Shown here in pieces: positions 1 through 7,460 of a stretch of DNA of 64,000 nucleotides. The notes beneath the pieces were generated by a model. It was not told the origin of the DNA. It did not search any database and saw only the letters and a program-made list of their open reading frames with translations. Source of the DNA: an uncultured Clostridia bacterium (lineage in GTDB: Bacteria > Bacillota > Clostridia > Oscillospirales > Acutalibacteraceae); contig CALWJA010000032.1 in NCBI GenBank assembly GCA_944380875.1, positions 20,310 through 84,309 of the forward strand. Reading direction: 5' to 3'. The number at the start of each line of letters is the position of its first letter. Position 1 is the first letter of the stretch. Both the position numbers and the translations under genes were made by a program.

Positions 1-1
1 T

Positions 2-1285
2 CCCGTGCTCCGCTGGCCGGGCGGCTGCTTTGCAGATGAATACCACTGGAAAGACGGCATCGGCCCCAAGGAAAACCGTAAAAAGATGATCAACACCCAT
101 TGGGGCGGCGTTGTGGAAGACAACTCCTTCGGCACCCATGAATTCATGGAGCTCTGCCGTCAGCTGGGCTGCGAACCCTATATCAACGGCAACGTGGGAA
201 GCGGCACCGTTCAGGAAATGCAGGAATGGGTTGAATACATGACCTTCGACGGCGTATCTCCCATGGCAAATCTCCGTGCCGAAAACGGCCATCCGGAACC
301 CTGGAAGGTAAAATATTTCGGTGTAGGCAACGAGAACTGGGGCTGCGGCGGCAACATGCGCCCTGAATTCTATGCCGATACATATCGCCGGTATCAGACC
401 TATGTGCGCAATTACAGCGGCAACAAGATTTTCAAAATTGCCTGCGGACCCAATGTGGCAGACTATGAGTGGACCGACGGCGTTATGAAGGTAGCCGGCC
501 GCTACTGCGACGCTATCTCTCTGCATTATTATACCCATCCCGGCGGCTGGGATCATAAGGGCAGTGCTCTGGATTTCTCTGAAGAGGAATACTACCGCAC
601 CCTGAAGCTGACCCTTCGCATGGAAGAATTGATCCAGCATCACACCGCTATTATGGATAAATATGACAATGAGCACAGAGTGGGCCTGATCGTGGACGAA
701 TGGGGCACTTGGTTCGACGTAGAGCCCGGCACTAACCCCGGTTTCCTCTATCAGCAGAACACCATGCGCGACGCTCTGGTAGCCGCTATCAACCTGAACA
801 TCTTCAACCAGCACAGTGACCGTGTAGTCATGGCCAACATTGCGCAGATGGTTAACGTGCTCCAGGCTGTGATTCTCACAGACGGCGAAAAAATGATCAA
901 GACGCCTACCTATCATGTATTTGATCTGTTCAAGGATCATCAGGAAGCCACCCTGCTGGAAAGCTCTCTGGAGACAGAAGAGATCGGCGGCGAAAATTCT
1001 GTGCCGAATCTGACGCAGTCCGTTTCCATCGATGAAAACGGCGTTATGCATATCACCGTGGGCAACCTTTCTCTGGATCAGGCATATCCCGTGGAATGCA
1101 CCATCGTGGGCAAGAAGGCTTCCAAGGTTACCGGCCGCATCGTGACAGGCGCTATGGCTGCTCATAATACTTTTGAGAATCCTGACGCTGTGAAAACGGA
1201 AGACTTCACCGATGCTTCCGTTACCGCCGACGGTATCAGCTTTACCATCCCTGCCTGCAGCGTAATCGCTCTGACTGTGGAATAA
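2..1285 (+). CDS. alpha-L-arabinofuranosidase, GH51 (5' end missing)
   Basis: Family GH51 retaining enzyme that removes terminal alpha-L-arabinofuranosyl groups from arabinan or arabinoxylan oligosaccharides. The frame is open at the window edge, and roughly 75 N-terminal residues of a usual 500-residue protein lie upstream. The fragment begins in the conserved [13 protein letters not shown] strand. GVGNENWG holds the acid/base Glu (residue 110 counted from the GTG at base 5) and IVDEWGTW the nucleophile Glu (232). The last 150 residues form the beta-sandwich typical of the family. No signal peptide can be judged. A second, clearly different GH51 lies at 8917, so arabinose side chains are probably a regular substrate. 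Family assignment is secure; exact linkage preference cannot be read. Confidence 0.95.
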   Translation, partial: PVLRWPGGCFADEYHWKDGIGPKENRKKMINTHWGGVVEDNSFGTHEFMELCRQLGCEPYINGNVGSGTVQEMQEWVEYMTFDGVSPMANLRAENGHPEPWKVKYFGVGNENWGCGGNMRPEFYADTYRRYQTYVRNYSGNKIFKIACGPNVADYEWTDGVMKVAGRYCDAISLHYYTHPGGWDHKGSALDFSEEEYYRTLKLTLRMEELIQHHTAIMDKYDNEHRVGLIVDEWGTWFDVEPGTNPGFLYQQNTMRDALVAAINLNIFNQHSDRVVMANIAQMVNVLQAVILTDGEKMIKTPTYHVFDLFKDHQEATLLESSLETEEIGGENSVPNLTQSVSIDENGVMHITVGNLSLDQAYPVECTIVGKKASKVTGRIVTGAMAAHNTFENPDAVKTEDFTDASVTADGISFTIPACSVIALTVE

Positions 1286-1303
1286 TCCTGCCGGATCATC
1301 GGT

Positions 1304-1558
1304 ATGAAAATCCGCGAATGCAAACGCTGTCTTCTGAAGGATATGGATACACAGGAATATTTCCACACTATAAGCGAATATGTGGAAAGTCTGGATCCAG
1401 ACCTTCGGGCGCCGAAAGCGGAATATGAGCGCCGGCTTTCCCTTTGCCGGGAATGCGACTGCCTGATAAACGGTATGTGCAGGCTCTGCGGTTGCTTTGT
1501 AGAAGCCAGAGCAGCTAAAACCTCCAATTATTGCCCGGGTACACCCCGGCGTTGGTAA
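1304..1558 (+). CDS. DUF6171-like small cysteine-rich protein
   Basis: An 84-residue protein of unknown function starting 18 bases after the GH51 stop, so probably co-transcribed with it. It has paired cysteines: CKRC near residue 7, then CREC and C-x2-CGC around residues 48-64, and a final YCPG. This looks like one or two small metal-binding knuckles. The spacing and the RAA...CPG ending match what I recall of the clostridial DUF6171 family, but no function is known. No ribosome binding site stands out beyond weak purines, which suggests translational coupling to the upstream gene. Confidence 0.7.
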   Translation: MKIRECKRCLLKDMDTQEYFHTISEYVESLDPDLRAPKAEYERRLSLCRECDCLINGMCRLCGCFVEARAAKTSNYCPGTPRRW

Positions 1559-1584
1559 TCCGCCATACAGCAACTCAAAAAGAG

Positions 1585-1632
1585 AACAGGCCGTGTAAGC
1601 ACGAAACAGTGTGCTTTACACGGTCTGTTTTA
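1585..1632 (+). terminator. Rho-independent terminator
   Basis: A long stem (arm CCGTGTAAGCAC at 1591-1602, extended outward by AACAG/CTGTT) closes an eight-base loop and is followed by TTTTATATTTTT. It ends the GH51-DUF6171 transcript. Confidence 0.8.
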
Positions 1633-1689
1633 TATTTTTGTATATTTGTATACTACTATGTTCATGCAAAAAGAATATATTCTTCTTTC

Positions 1690-1720
1690 TTGTGATTTTC
1701 CCCTCTTAATTTGGTATACT
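1690..1720 (+). promoter_or_regulatory. Probable sigma-A promoter for the BrkB-type gene
   Basis: TTGTGA at 1690-1695 and an extended -10, TGG-TATACT, ending at 1720. The 19-base spacer is long, but the extended -10 compensates. A transcript from here would have a leader of about 40 bases. Confidence 0.5.
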
Positions 1721-1768
1721 AGCCAGTAAACACAGACGTAACGTTTTCCACACCTGGGAGGTGTTCTG

Positions 1769-2665
1769 TTGAAAAAACATTTGTTTCGGCTTATTTCCCT
1801 CCGTTCTGAAAATTCCATACTGCAAAACCTAATCAAACGGTATTTTAGCCACAATGTAGGGCGCTCGGCGGCAGCTTTGGCCTACTATCTGATTTTTTCC
1901 ATCTTTCCCTTTCTCATTTTATTGAGCTCTATTTTGAGTTTTCTGGATCTGCCCCTTCTAACCGAAGAAAATTTAAAGGGAATTGTTCCAGTCGATGTGA
2001 TTGATATTGCCAACTCCTACCTTTCCCATATATCGGAAATCAAAAACGCGTCTCTTCTTTTCTTTGGTTTTGTCTTCACTATTTATTTTACTATGCGAGC
2101 TGTGAACTGCCTGCTGGAATCCATCCACCGGGCATACCGGGTTACAACCCGATATCCCTTTTGGCGCCATCAGCTGCATATACTATTATCCACATTGTTC
2201 CTGATCGTTATTATCTTTTTCGCCTTAGCTGTGGTAACTCTTGGGCAGACGGTTTTAACCTGGCTTTCCGGCTGGATCCCTATGGAAAAGAGCTCCATCC
2301 ATATATGGAATATGCTCCGTTTTGTTTGCCTGGCAGCCGTTTTATTTGCCGTTCTTCTCTTGATGTATTATCTCGTGCCCCATCGCCGGTATTCTATACG
2401 GCAGGTGCTGCCAGGCACCTTGGTGGCGCTTCTTTCCTGGCTGGTCTTTTCCATCGGTTTTGCATTCTATGTAGAAAATATGGGCCGTTATTCGGTAGTA
2501 TACGGTTCCATCGGCGCTGTTATCGTTCTGCTCCTTTGGCTGTATTTCAGCGCTATCACTATTATTATGGGCGCGGAACTCAATTTCCTTCTGGCAAACC
2601 GAATCCAAAAAGCTTCGAGACAAACAAAGGAAGGATCTGCTAAAGGAAGCAGCCGGAAAGCCTGA
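1769..2665 (+). CDS. YihY/BrkB-family inner membrane protein
   Basis: A 298-residue polytopic membrane protein of the YihY/BrkB (virulence factor BrkB) family, whose role is unresolved; a transport or envelope function is often suggested. The start is TTG at 1769, preceded by a TGGGAGG ribosome binding site at a good distance. Six hydrophobic segments are spread over residues 35-275. The family signatures RSAAALAYYLIFSIFPF (about residues 32-48) and the C-terminal GSIGAVIVLLLWLY are both visible. The basic, Ser/Lys-rich tail is cytoplasmic by the positive-inside rule. It is a single-gene unit between a terminator and a convergent operon. Confidence 0.9.
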   Translation: MKKHLFRLISLRSENSILQNLIKRYFSHNVGRSAAALAYYLIFSIFPFLILLSSILSFLDLPLLTEENLKGIVPVDVIDIANSYLSHISEIKNASLLFFGFVFTIYFTMRAVNCLLESIHRAYRVTTRYPFWRHQLHILLSTLFLIVIIFFALAVVTLGQTVLTWLSGWIPMEKSSIHIWNMLRFVCLAAVLFAVLLLMYYLVPHRRYSIRQVLPGTLVALLSWLVFSIGFAFYVENMGRYSVVYGSIGAVIVLLLWLYFSAITIIMGAELNFLLANRIQKASRQTKEGSAKGSSRKA

Positions 2666-2716
2666 AGCTGACCGGATGCTTCCTTGGGCGTCCGGCTATC
2701 CGGCCAGGCTTTCTTA
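2656..2716. terminator. Hairpin between convergent genes
   Basis: Nine-base inverted repeat GAAAGCCTG (2656-2664) / CAGGCTTTC (2705-2713) enclosing a second CCGGA/TCCGG stem, followed by a short T-rich stretch. It overlaps the end of the BrkB-type gene and probably serves both converging transcripts. Confidence 0.5.
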
Positions 2717-3037
2717 TATATTCCTCCCCAAGGACGGATAGGCATATCCTACCACCCTGCCCAACCGGTTTCTGGCCTTTTTTAAATGCCGGGAAACGGT
2801 TGCAGCCGTAATCCCCATTTCCTGTGCGATCTCTTCTTGGGAAAAACCTTCAAAATAGTAGCGCCGAAGGCAGTCTTTCTGCCTTTGCGTGAGTTCCCCT
2901 TCCATGGCTTTCTGCAGGGTTTGGATCAACCTTTTCCGGTTCTGCCGCTCTTCTTCCTCCTGATCGGAACTTATGGGAACAACTGCGGCAGGAAGTCTTT
3001 CCTGGAAAAGATCCAGGCTCAAATTTCTCCCCCTCAT
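2714..3037 (-). CDS. Small sigma-70 region-4-like protein
   Basis: A 107-residue protein that keeps only the C-terminal DNA-binding part of a sigma-70 factor. LTQRQKDCLRRYYFEGFS is followed by the helix-turn-helix QEEIAQEMGITAATVSRHL at about residues 70-88. There is no recognisable region 2, so it cannot bind core polymerase and a -10 element in the usual way. It may be a compact sigma-like regulator or half of a split factor. The start overlaps the stop of the upstream partner gene (ATGA), so the two are translationally coupled. Region-4 assignment is firm; function is unknown. Confidence 0.75.
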   Translation of the reverse strand: MRGRNLSLDLFQERLPAAVVPISSDQEEEERQNRKRLIQTLQKAMEGELTQRQKDCLRRYYFEGFSQEEIAQEMGITAATVSRHLKKARNRLGRVVGYAYPSLGRNI

Positions 3038-3348
3038 GCCACATCCTCTTTTCCGCAGGGAAATTCTGGATTTTTGCTAGTTTTTAATTCTGTGTCCCCT
3101 GCCCTTTTCCATTCTTTTCGGCTACGCGAGGAAAAACGTTCCGCTAATAGCTGGCCCGTATGCAGGCAATCCAGATACATGCTATAAAGCATGGCAGCTC
3201 TCCAACTTAATTTGTCCGCTTCATCGCTGTTTTTTGTTTCCTGTGCTTCTTTACGGATCTGCTCCACTCTTTGCTTGATTACAGCTGCTTCCTGCATATA
3301 TTCCGCGCTCCATGTGTTATATTCTATCTGTTCCGTTCGCTTGTTCAT
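3034..3348 (-). CDS. Hypothetical coiled-coil protein coupled to the sigma-like gene
   Basis: A 104-residue protein with no family I recognise. The start is placed at the ATG at 3348, which follows GGGAGAAAG; a longer frame exists but has no ribosome binding site. The first 55 residues are highly charged and predicted helical (MNKRTEQIEYNTWSAEY, then repeated Glu/Lys/Arg), a likely coiled coil. The tail is basic and polar. There is no membrane segment. It overlaps the sigma-like gene by four bases and shares its promoter, so the two products probably act together, for instance as a two-subunit sigma factor or as regulator and antagonist. That role is inference. Confidence 0.65.
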   Translation of the reverse strand: MNKRTEQIEYNTWSAEYMQEAAVIKQRVEQIRKEAQETKNSDEADKLSWRAAMLYSMYLDCLHTGQLLAERFSSRSRKEWKRAGDTELKTSKNPEFPCGKEDVA

Positions 3349-3489
3349 TCTGCTTTCTCCCTTCGTTTTCCTCTGCTGCAAATATGGCAGCATATATTTG
3401 TTCTACAGGGTCTCAATTTCTCCACAGAAGTACCCTGAAACAAAGGAAAAGACAAAGGCGAGAGGTCCTTTCATCCATCCTCCACTTTA

Positions 3490-3518
3490 ATATTAGCACA
3501 TACGTTCGATTATTGCAA
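3490..3518 (-). promoter_or_regulatory. Promoter for the sigma-like gene pair
   Basis: Read on the minus strand: TTGCAA, a 17-base spacer, then TAATAT. It lies about 140 bases upstream of the start at 3348. The rest of the 3349-3736 gap is AT-rich and shows no gene. Confidence 0.6.
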
Positions 3519-3736
3519 CGTTTTTTTAGAACAAATGTTTTATTTTTGTGCTATATTTTTATAATGGAAATATTTACATCCTTCTTTCAACCATTTATTT
3601 CTATACTGGATATATAATATTTTTATTCTCCGATACAATGTAGAAAATGATTGTGAATATTTTTCTCTTTTACAATTTTTCATTTTCGTTTTTATGGACT
3701 GAAATACTATACTGGATACTATCGGAGGTACATACC

Positions 3737-4135
3737 ATGACGCATAAAAATCGAGCTTTTTCTATCCCGGGAAGAAAAAAACAAACTCTATATGCTTTCT
3801 CCTTTTTGCTCTTTTTCCTTCTGTTTTTCACCGGCTGTATGGCCCAAGGAAAGGATTCCTTTTCCGATCAAGAAACGCCTTCCTCCCAAACGGAGATTAT
3901 TGGAGCATGGCGGGATGAAAGCGGCCTTCTGGAATTCATTTTTGAAAAGGATGGATCCCTTCAAATAAAACCTTTGGCAGGCCCGTCTTTTTCCGGAACA
4001 TACATAATACAGGAAGATCAGCTTTTCCTTTCGTATTCCCTACCCTTTTTCCAATCAAAAGAAACTTTTTCCTATGGTTTTTCAGGAGATGGAACCGTTC
4101 TGAAAATCGGAAATGCCCGGTATCAACGGCTGTAA
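3737..4135 (+). CDS. Hypothetical lipoprotein
   Basis: A 132-residue exported lipoprotein. The start at 3737 is set by GGAGGT twelve bases upstream. A basic N-terminus and a Phe/Leu-rich hydrophobic stretch lead to the lipobox FTGC, giving a lipidated Cys at about residue 34. The mature part is short and beta-rich: IIGAWRDESGLLEFIFEKDG, then SFSGTYIIQEDQLFLSYSL. This resembles the small lipocalin-like or DUF5640-type domains that follow lipoboxes in Firmicutes, but I cannot name the family with confidence. It is a single-gene unit closed by a strong terminator. Confidence 0.75.
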   Translation: MTHKNRAFSIPGRKKQTLYAFSFLLFFLLFFTGCMAQGKDSFSDQETPSSQTEIIGAWRDESGLLEFIFEKDGSLQIKPLAGPSFSGTYIIQEDQLFLSYSLPFFQSKETFSYGFSGDGTVLKIGNARYQRL

Positions 4136-4170
4136 TACTAGGATAAGCTCCTGAAGCAGAAAAATTCAAA

Positions 4171-4214
4171 AACCCGGCGTTCCCCATCGTTTTAGGGGAA
4201 CCGCCGGGTTTTTA
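4171..4214 (+). terminator. Rho-independent terminator
   Basis: AACCCGGCG-TTCCCC pairs with GGGGAACCGCCGGGTT with one bulged base, followed by TTTAAGTTTT. It ends the lipoprotein transcript. Confidence 0.85.
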
Positions 4215-4331
4215 AGTTTTATACTATTTCGTTCGCTGAAATTCACTGAAAATAAAAAAAGTATGCCTGTATTGGGACAAAACCGCCGGCTCTATTGTAT
4301 AGTATAATTAGTACGGGAGGAGGGGAGAGCC

Positions 4332-4802
4332 ATGCACACACCGGAGGAAATGGGAAGAATCGTGGAAGAATACACCTCTTGCCTTTTGCGGGCCTCCTAT
4401 TCCCTTTTGAAAAATCGGGAGGATGCAGAAGACGCCGTGCAGGAAACTTTCCTTCGCTACATGGAAAAGGCCCCAAAATTTGCTTCCGGAGACCATGAAA
4501 AAGCCTGGCTTCTCCGTGTAGACATAAATATATGCAAAAATCATCTGGCTTCCGCCTGGATCCGGAAACGGGCGGATCTTCAGGAGGATATTCCCTGCCT
4601 GGAACAGGAAGAAAGAGAAGTGCTGGAATCCGTACTGAAACTTCCCGCAAAATACAGGGCCGTCATCCATCTGTATTACTACGAAGGGTACTCTCTGCCG
4701 GAAATCGCACAGATTGTCCGCTCCCCTCTTTCCACCGTTACCACTCGTCTCAGCCGTGCACGAAAAAGGCTGGAGCTTCTTTTAAAGGAGGATGCAGAAT
4801 GA
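4332..4802 (+). CDS. ECF-type RNA polymerase sigma factor
   Basis: A 156-residue extracytoplasmic-function sigma-70 factor that redirects RNA polymerase to a stress- or envelope-specific regulon. Region 2 is at residues 8-75, with the core-binding and -10 segment NREDAEDAVQETFLRYM. Region 4 is at 100-150, with YRAVIHLYYYEGYSLPEIAQ and a recognition helix around SPLSTVTTRLSRARKRL. Length is normal for the class. The start follows GGGAGGAGGGGAG. The stop overlaps the start of the next gene (ATGA), the usual arrangement of an ECF factor with its membrane-bound controller. TATAAT at 4303-4308 may be the -10 of its promoter. Confidence 0.93.
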   Translation: MHTPEEMGRIVEEYTSCLLRASYSLLKNREDAEDAVQETFLRYMEKAPKFASGDHEKAWLLRVDINICKNHLASAWIRKRADLQEDIPCLEQEEREVLESVLKLPAKYRAVIHLYYYEGYSLPEIAQIVRSPLSTVTTRLSRARKRLELLLKEDAE

Positions 4803-5869
4803 AACAAAAGAATGAACAAAAGCTGCGGCAGGCATACTCCAGAGGAATTAGTCGTCTCTGCCCAGAGCCTGCCTTGCGGGAGCGCATTCTGGATGTCCTT
4901 CATAAGCAACAGGAAAAAGGGGGGAAAAGAAGAATATGGAAATGGGCTCCCGCTCTATGCGCCTGCGTTTGTGTAGGCTGCCTTATTATGATGCTTTCCT
5001 CACTGCTGCCCCTTTTGCAGCAAAGCCTGGCCGCAAAAGCTCCCGGGGAAGCCGATCCGGCTGTTTCCTCCAGCAAGGAAGATAACAGCTCCGTTAACGG
5101 CGTCTTTATTATAACCATACAGGAAGATAACGGCCGTGTATGGGGCTCCATAGAATGGGATCTCCCTGAAAGTTCCCAGGATGATGCTTCTCCCGGCCTA
5201 AAAACGAAAACAAGCACATCTCTCCCATTGGGGAAACTGCAAACCAAACTTCTGAAAAGCGCATATTCCGGCATTCTTTTCATAGACACCGGCGCCCTTT
5301 CGGCGCAAGAGAGCCTGCAGGAAATTGCCCTGTTCCTTACCTCTTTGGAAGACTCCAACCGCTTTACCATCCTTACCACACTCCAAAACCAAGGAGGAGA
5401 GTCCCCAGAGAAGGAAAAAGCATGGGCGCAGGCAGCCTTGATTCCTTATGTCAAGGGTGCAGAAACTATCTTGCTGGAAAGCAATTCTCCACAGGTCACC
5501 ATATATCCCCTGCTGCAGGAAATGTACCCCCTCTCCAACAGCTTTGGGCTTCCCAATGAAGACGGGCTTTTGCATACAGGCGTGGACTATTCGGTCCCGA
5601 AAGGGGAAACACTGTTTTCCCCGCTGGACGGAACAGTCGTCTATGTGGAAAAAGGGTGTGCCGTTATCTGCCAAGGTAATATATACGCAGCCTTCAGCGG
5701 AGCCGAAACTCTCTTCTTGGAGGAAGGGCAGGAAGTCTCCGCCGGGGAAGTTGTGGGAACCACGGCGGAAGGAACCCTTCATCTGAGCATCCTTTCCGAC
5801 GGCCGTTTCCTGGATCCTGTTCTTTGCCTATCCCAATCTGAATCTGCCCTGTATGAGGCAGGGCAGTAG
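4799..5869 (+). CDS. Membrane-anchored LytM/M23-like pseudo-peptidase, candidate anti-sigma or sensor
   Basis: A 356-residue protein translationally coupled to the ECF sigma gene. About 45 cytoplasmic, basic residues precede one membrane segment (about 50-72), then an extracellular part with a C-terminal LytM/M23 domain (about 245-345). The zinc ligands are present: HTGVDYSVPKG gives His259 and Asp263, and His328 is the second His position of the HxH motif. Both catalytic histidines appear lost: the YxHL position reads YAAF (Ala298) and the first His of HxH is Thr326. It should therefore bind zinc or peptidoglycan without cutting it. The gene order suggests it controls the sigma factor across the membrane, like SpoIIQ-type or other non-catalytic LytM proteins. 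That role is inferred; the missing residues are seen. Confidence 0.8.
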   Translation: MKQKNEQKLRQAYSRGISRLCPEPALRERILDVLHKQQEKGGKRRIWKWAPALCACVCVGCLIMMLSSLLPLLQQSLAAKAPGEADPAVSSSKEDNSSVNGVFIITIQEDNGRVWGSIEWDLPESSQDDASPGLKTKTSTSLPLGKLQTKLLKSAYSGILFIDTGALSAQESLQEIALFLTSLEDSNRFTILTTLQNQGGESPEKEKAWAQAALIPYVKGAETILLESNSPQVTIYPLLQEMYPLSNSFGLPNEDGLLHTGVDYSVPKGETLFSPLDGTVVYVEKGCAVICQGNIYAAFSGAETLFLEEGQEVSAGEVVGTTAEGTLHLSILSDGRFLDPVLCLSQSESALYEAGQ

Positions 5870-5919
5870 CCTTTTCCATACTACCGTCCGCTAAAAAGAA
5901 TCCTTCCGGTTTAAGATAC

Positions 5920-5960
5920 GAAATCCCCGCTGTGTTTTTAAGACAGCGGGGATTTCATTT
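5920..5960 (+). terminator. Rho-independent terminator
   Basis: A 14-bp perfect stem (arm GAAATCCCCGCTGT) with loop GTTTTTAAG, closing the ECF/LytM operon. Confidence 0.85.
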
Positions 5961-6010
5961 GGAAAATTAAAATTTTACAGGTTTTTTCTTTCCCCAATCC
6001 GCCTGTTCTC

Positions 6011-6039
6011 TTGTCTTTCTCCATGCCCTATGCTATAGT
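6011..6039 (+). promoter_or_regulatory. Promoter for the M24 aminopeptidase gene
   Basis: TTGTCT at 6011-6016, 17-base spacer, TATAGT at 6034-6039. The leader to the start codon at 6146 is about 100 bases and AT-rich. Confidence 0.55.
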
Positions 6040-6145
6040 GTAATCGATTCTCGTAATACGTCTTTTTCCAAATAAAAAGCATGGAAATAAGGCTTTATAC
6101 CACCAAATTGTATGACATTGTTTTTTAGAAAGAAGGCCGCAAATC

Positions 6146-7399
6146 ATGGAAAAATCCTTTCATCAGGGGAACCGCAACCGGCTTTACGATGGGATGAAAA
6201 CGGATTCCCTGCTGGTTCTTTTCTCCGGAACAGAGCTTCGCAAAACCAACGATGAATACTATCCTTTTTTCACAGATCGGAATTTCTACTATCTGACTGG
6301 GCTGGACAGCAAAAATTTTGTCCTCCTTGCCATGAAAGGTTCCGATGGCAGCGTGGAAGAAAGGATATACATACTTCCTCCCGACCCCATGCAGGAACGC
6401 TGGACCGGAACCCGGATTAAACCCCAGGAGGCGGAAGATCTCTCCGGTATCCGGGACGTCCGCTTTGTGGATGCTTTCTCGGACGATTTCCACAAACTGG
6501 CGGTGTGCGGCCGCTATGGAAACCTGTATTTGGATCTGTTCCGCATCAGTCCTCAGGATATAGACCGACCTGCCCACAGGTTCCTCCGGGAAGTGCAGAA
6601 GGAATATCCCTTCCTGCAGGTGCAGAACGCCAACGTGCTGATCCGCAGCCTGCGGACTATCAAGCAGCCCTGTGAAATCGAAGCAATCCGGAAAGCGGAA
6701 ACCATAACGAGAGACGGAATTGTGGCTATGATGAAGGCTTCCCGGCCCGGCATGTATGAATACCAGTATAAGGCGGAATTTGACCGGGCTATCGGCCAGT
6801 ATGGCCCCCAGGGACCCGGTTTCCCCTCCATTATTTCCGCCGGCAAAAACAATTTCTGCATTCACTATTATTCCTATAAAGGGCAGGCCCAGGACGGCGA
6901 CATGGTTTTAAACGATGTGGGAGCCCAATACGACAGCCTTATGACAGACGTTTCCCGGGGATGGCCCTGCAACGGCCGATATTCCGATAAGCAGCGCCTG
7001 CTTTATACCTGCGCGCTCGACACTTCCAACCACATGTTTGAAATCATCCGGCCCGGCATGAAAATGGCAGATGTGGATGCCACCATCCGCCGGTATAACG
7101 CCGAGCAGCTGAAGGATGCGGGCGTTTTGGATTCTGTTGATCATATCGCTACCTATATGTGGCACGGCGGAGCCCATCATGTTGGCTATGACGTGCACGA
7201 CGCCGTAGAGACCCCCGAGGTTATTGGCCCCGGTATGGTTTTCTGCGTAGATGTAGGTATTTACCATGAAGAATGGGGGATTGGCTTCCGCCTGGAAGAC
7301 AACTGCCTTGTTACGGAAGACGGATGCGAAAATCTTTCCGTTATCACCCCCAGAACTATAGAAGAAATCGAGGATACTATGCGCAAAGGAATACGGTAA
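6146..7399 (+). CDS. M24 metallopeptidase, Xaa-Pro aminopeptidase (aminopeptidase P) family
   Basis: A 417-residue cytoplasmic metallopeptidase that releases N-terminal residues preceding proline. It has an N-terminal domain (1-160) and a pita-bread catalytic domain (180-410). Metal ligands can be placed: Asp257 (NDVGA), Asp268 (TDVSR), His345 (GAHHVGYDVHD) and Glu384 (FRLED). At the position where aminopeptidase P normally has the Glu of EPGxY, this protein reads VDVGIY, with Asp369. Asp can still bind metal, so the enzyme is probably active, but the substitution is worth noting. The start follows AGAAAGAAGG. The EutH-like gene begins 61 bases downstream with no terminator between, so the two may share a transcript. 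Confidence 0.9.
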   Translation: MEKSFHQGNRNRLYDGMKTDSLLVLFSGTELRKTNDEYYPFFTDRNFYYLTGLDSKNFVLLAMKGSDGSVEERIYILPPDPMQERWTGTRIKPQEAEDLSGIRDVRFVDAFSDDFHKLAVCGRYGNLYLDLFRISPQDIDRPAHRFLREVQKEYPFLQVQNANVLIRSLRTIKQPCEIEAIRKAETITRDGIVAMMKASRPGMYEYQYKAEFDRAIGQYGPQGPGFPSIISAGKNNFCIHYYSYKGQAQDGDMVLNDVGAQYDSLMTDVSRGWPCNGRYSDKQRLLYTCALDTSNHMFEIIRPGMKMADVDATIRRYNAEQLKDAGVLDSVDHIATYMWHGGAHHVGYDVHDAVETPEVIGPGMVFCVDVGIYHEEWGIGFRLEDNCLVTEDGCENLSVITPRTIEEIEDTMRKGIR

Positions 7400-7460
7400 T
7401 ACGCAGCCGTATATAGGCGCGGATTGAGCTGTATTCGGATGCATGGGATGGTGAACATGG

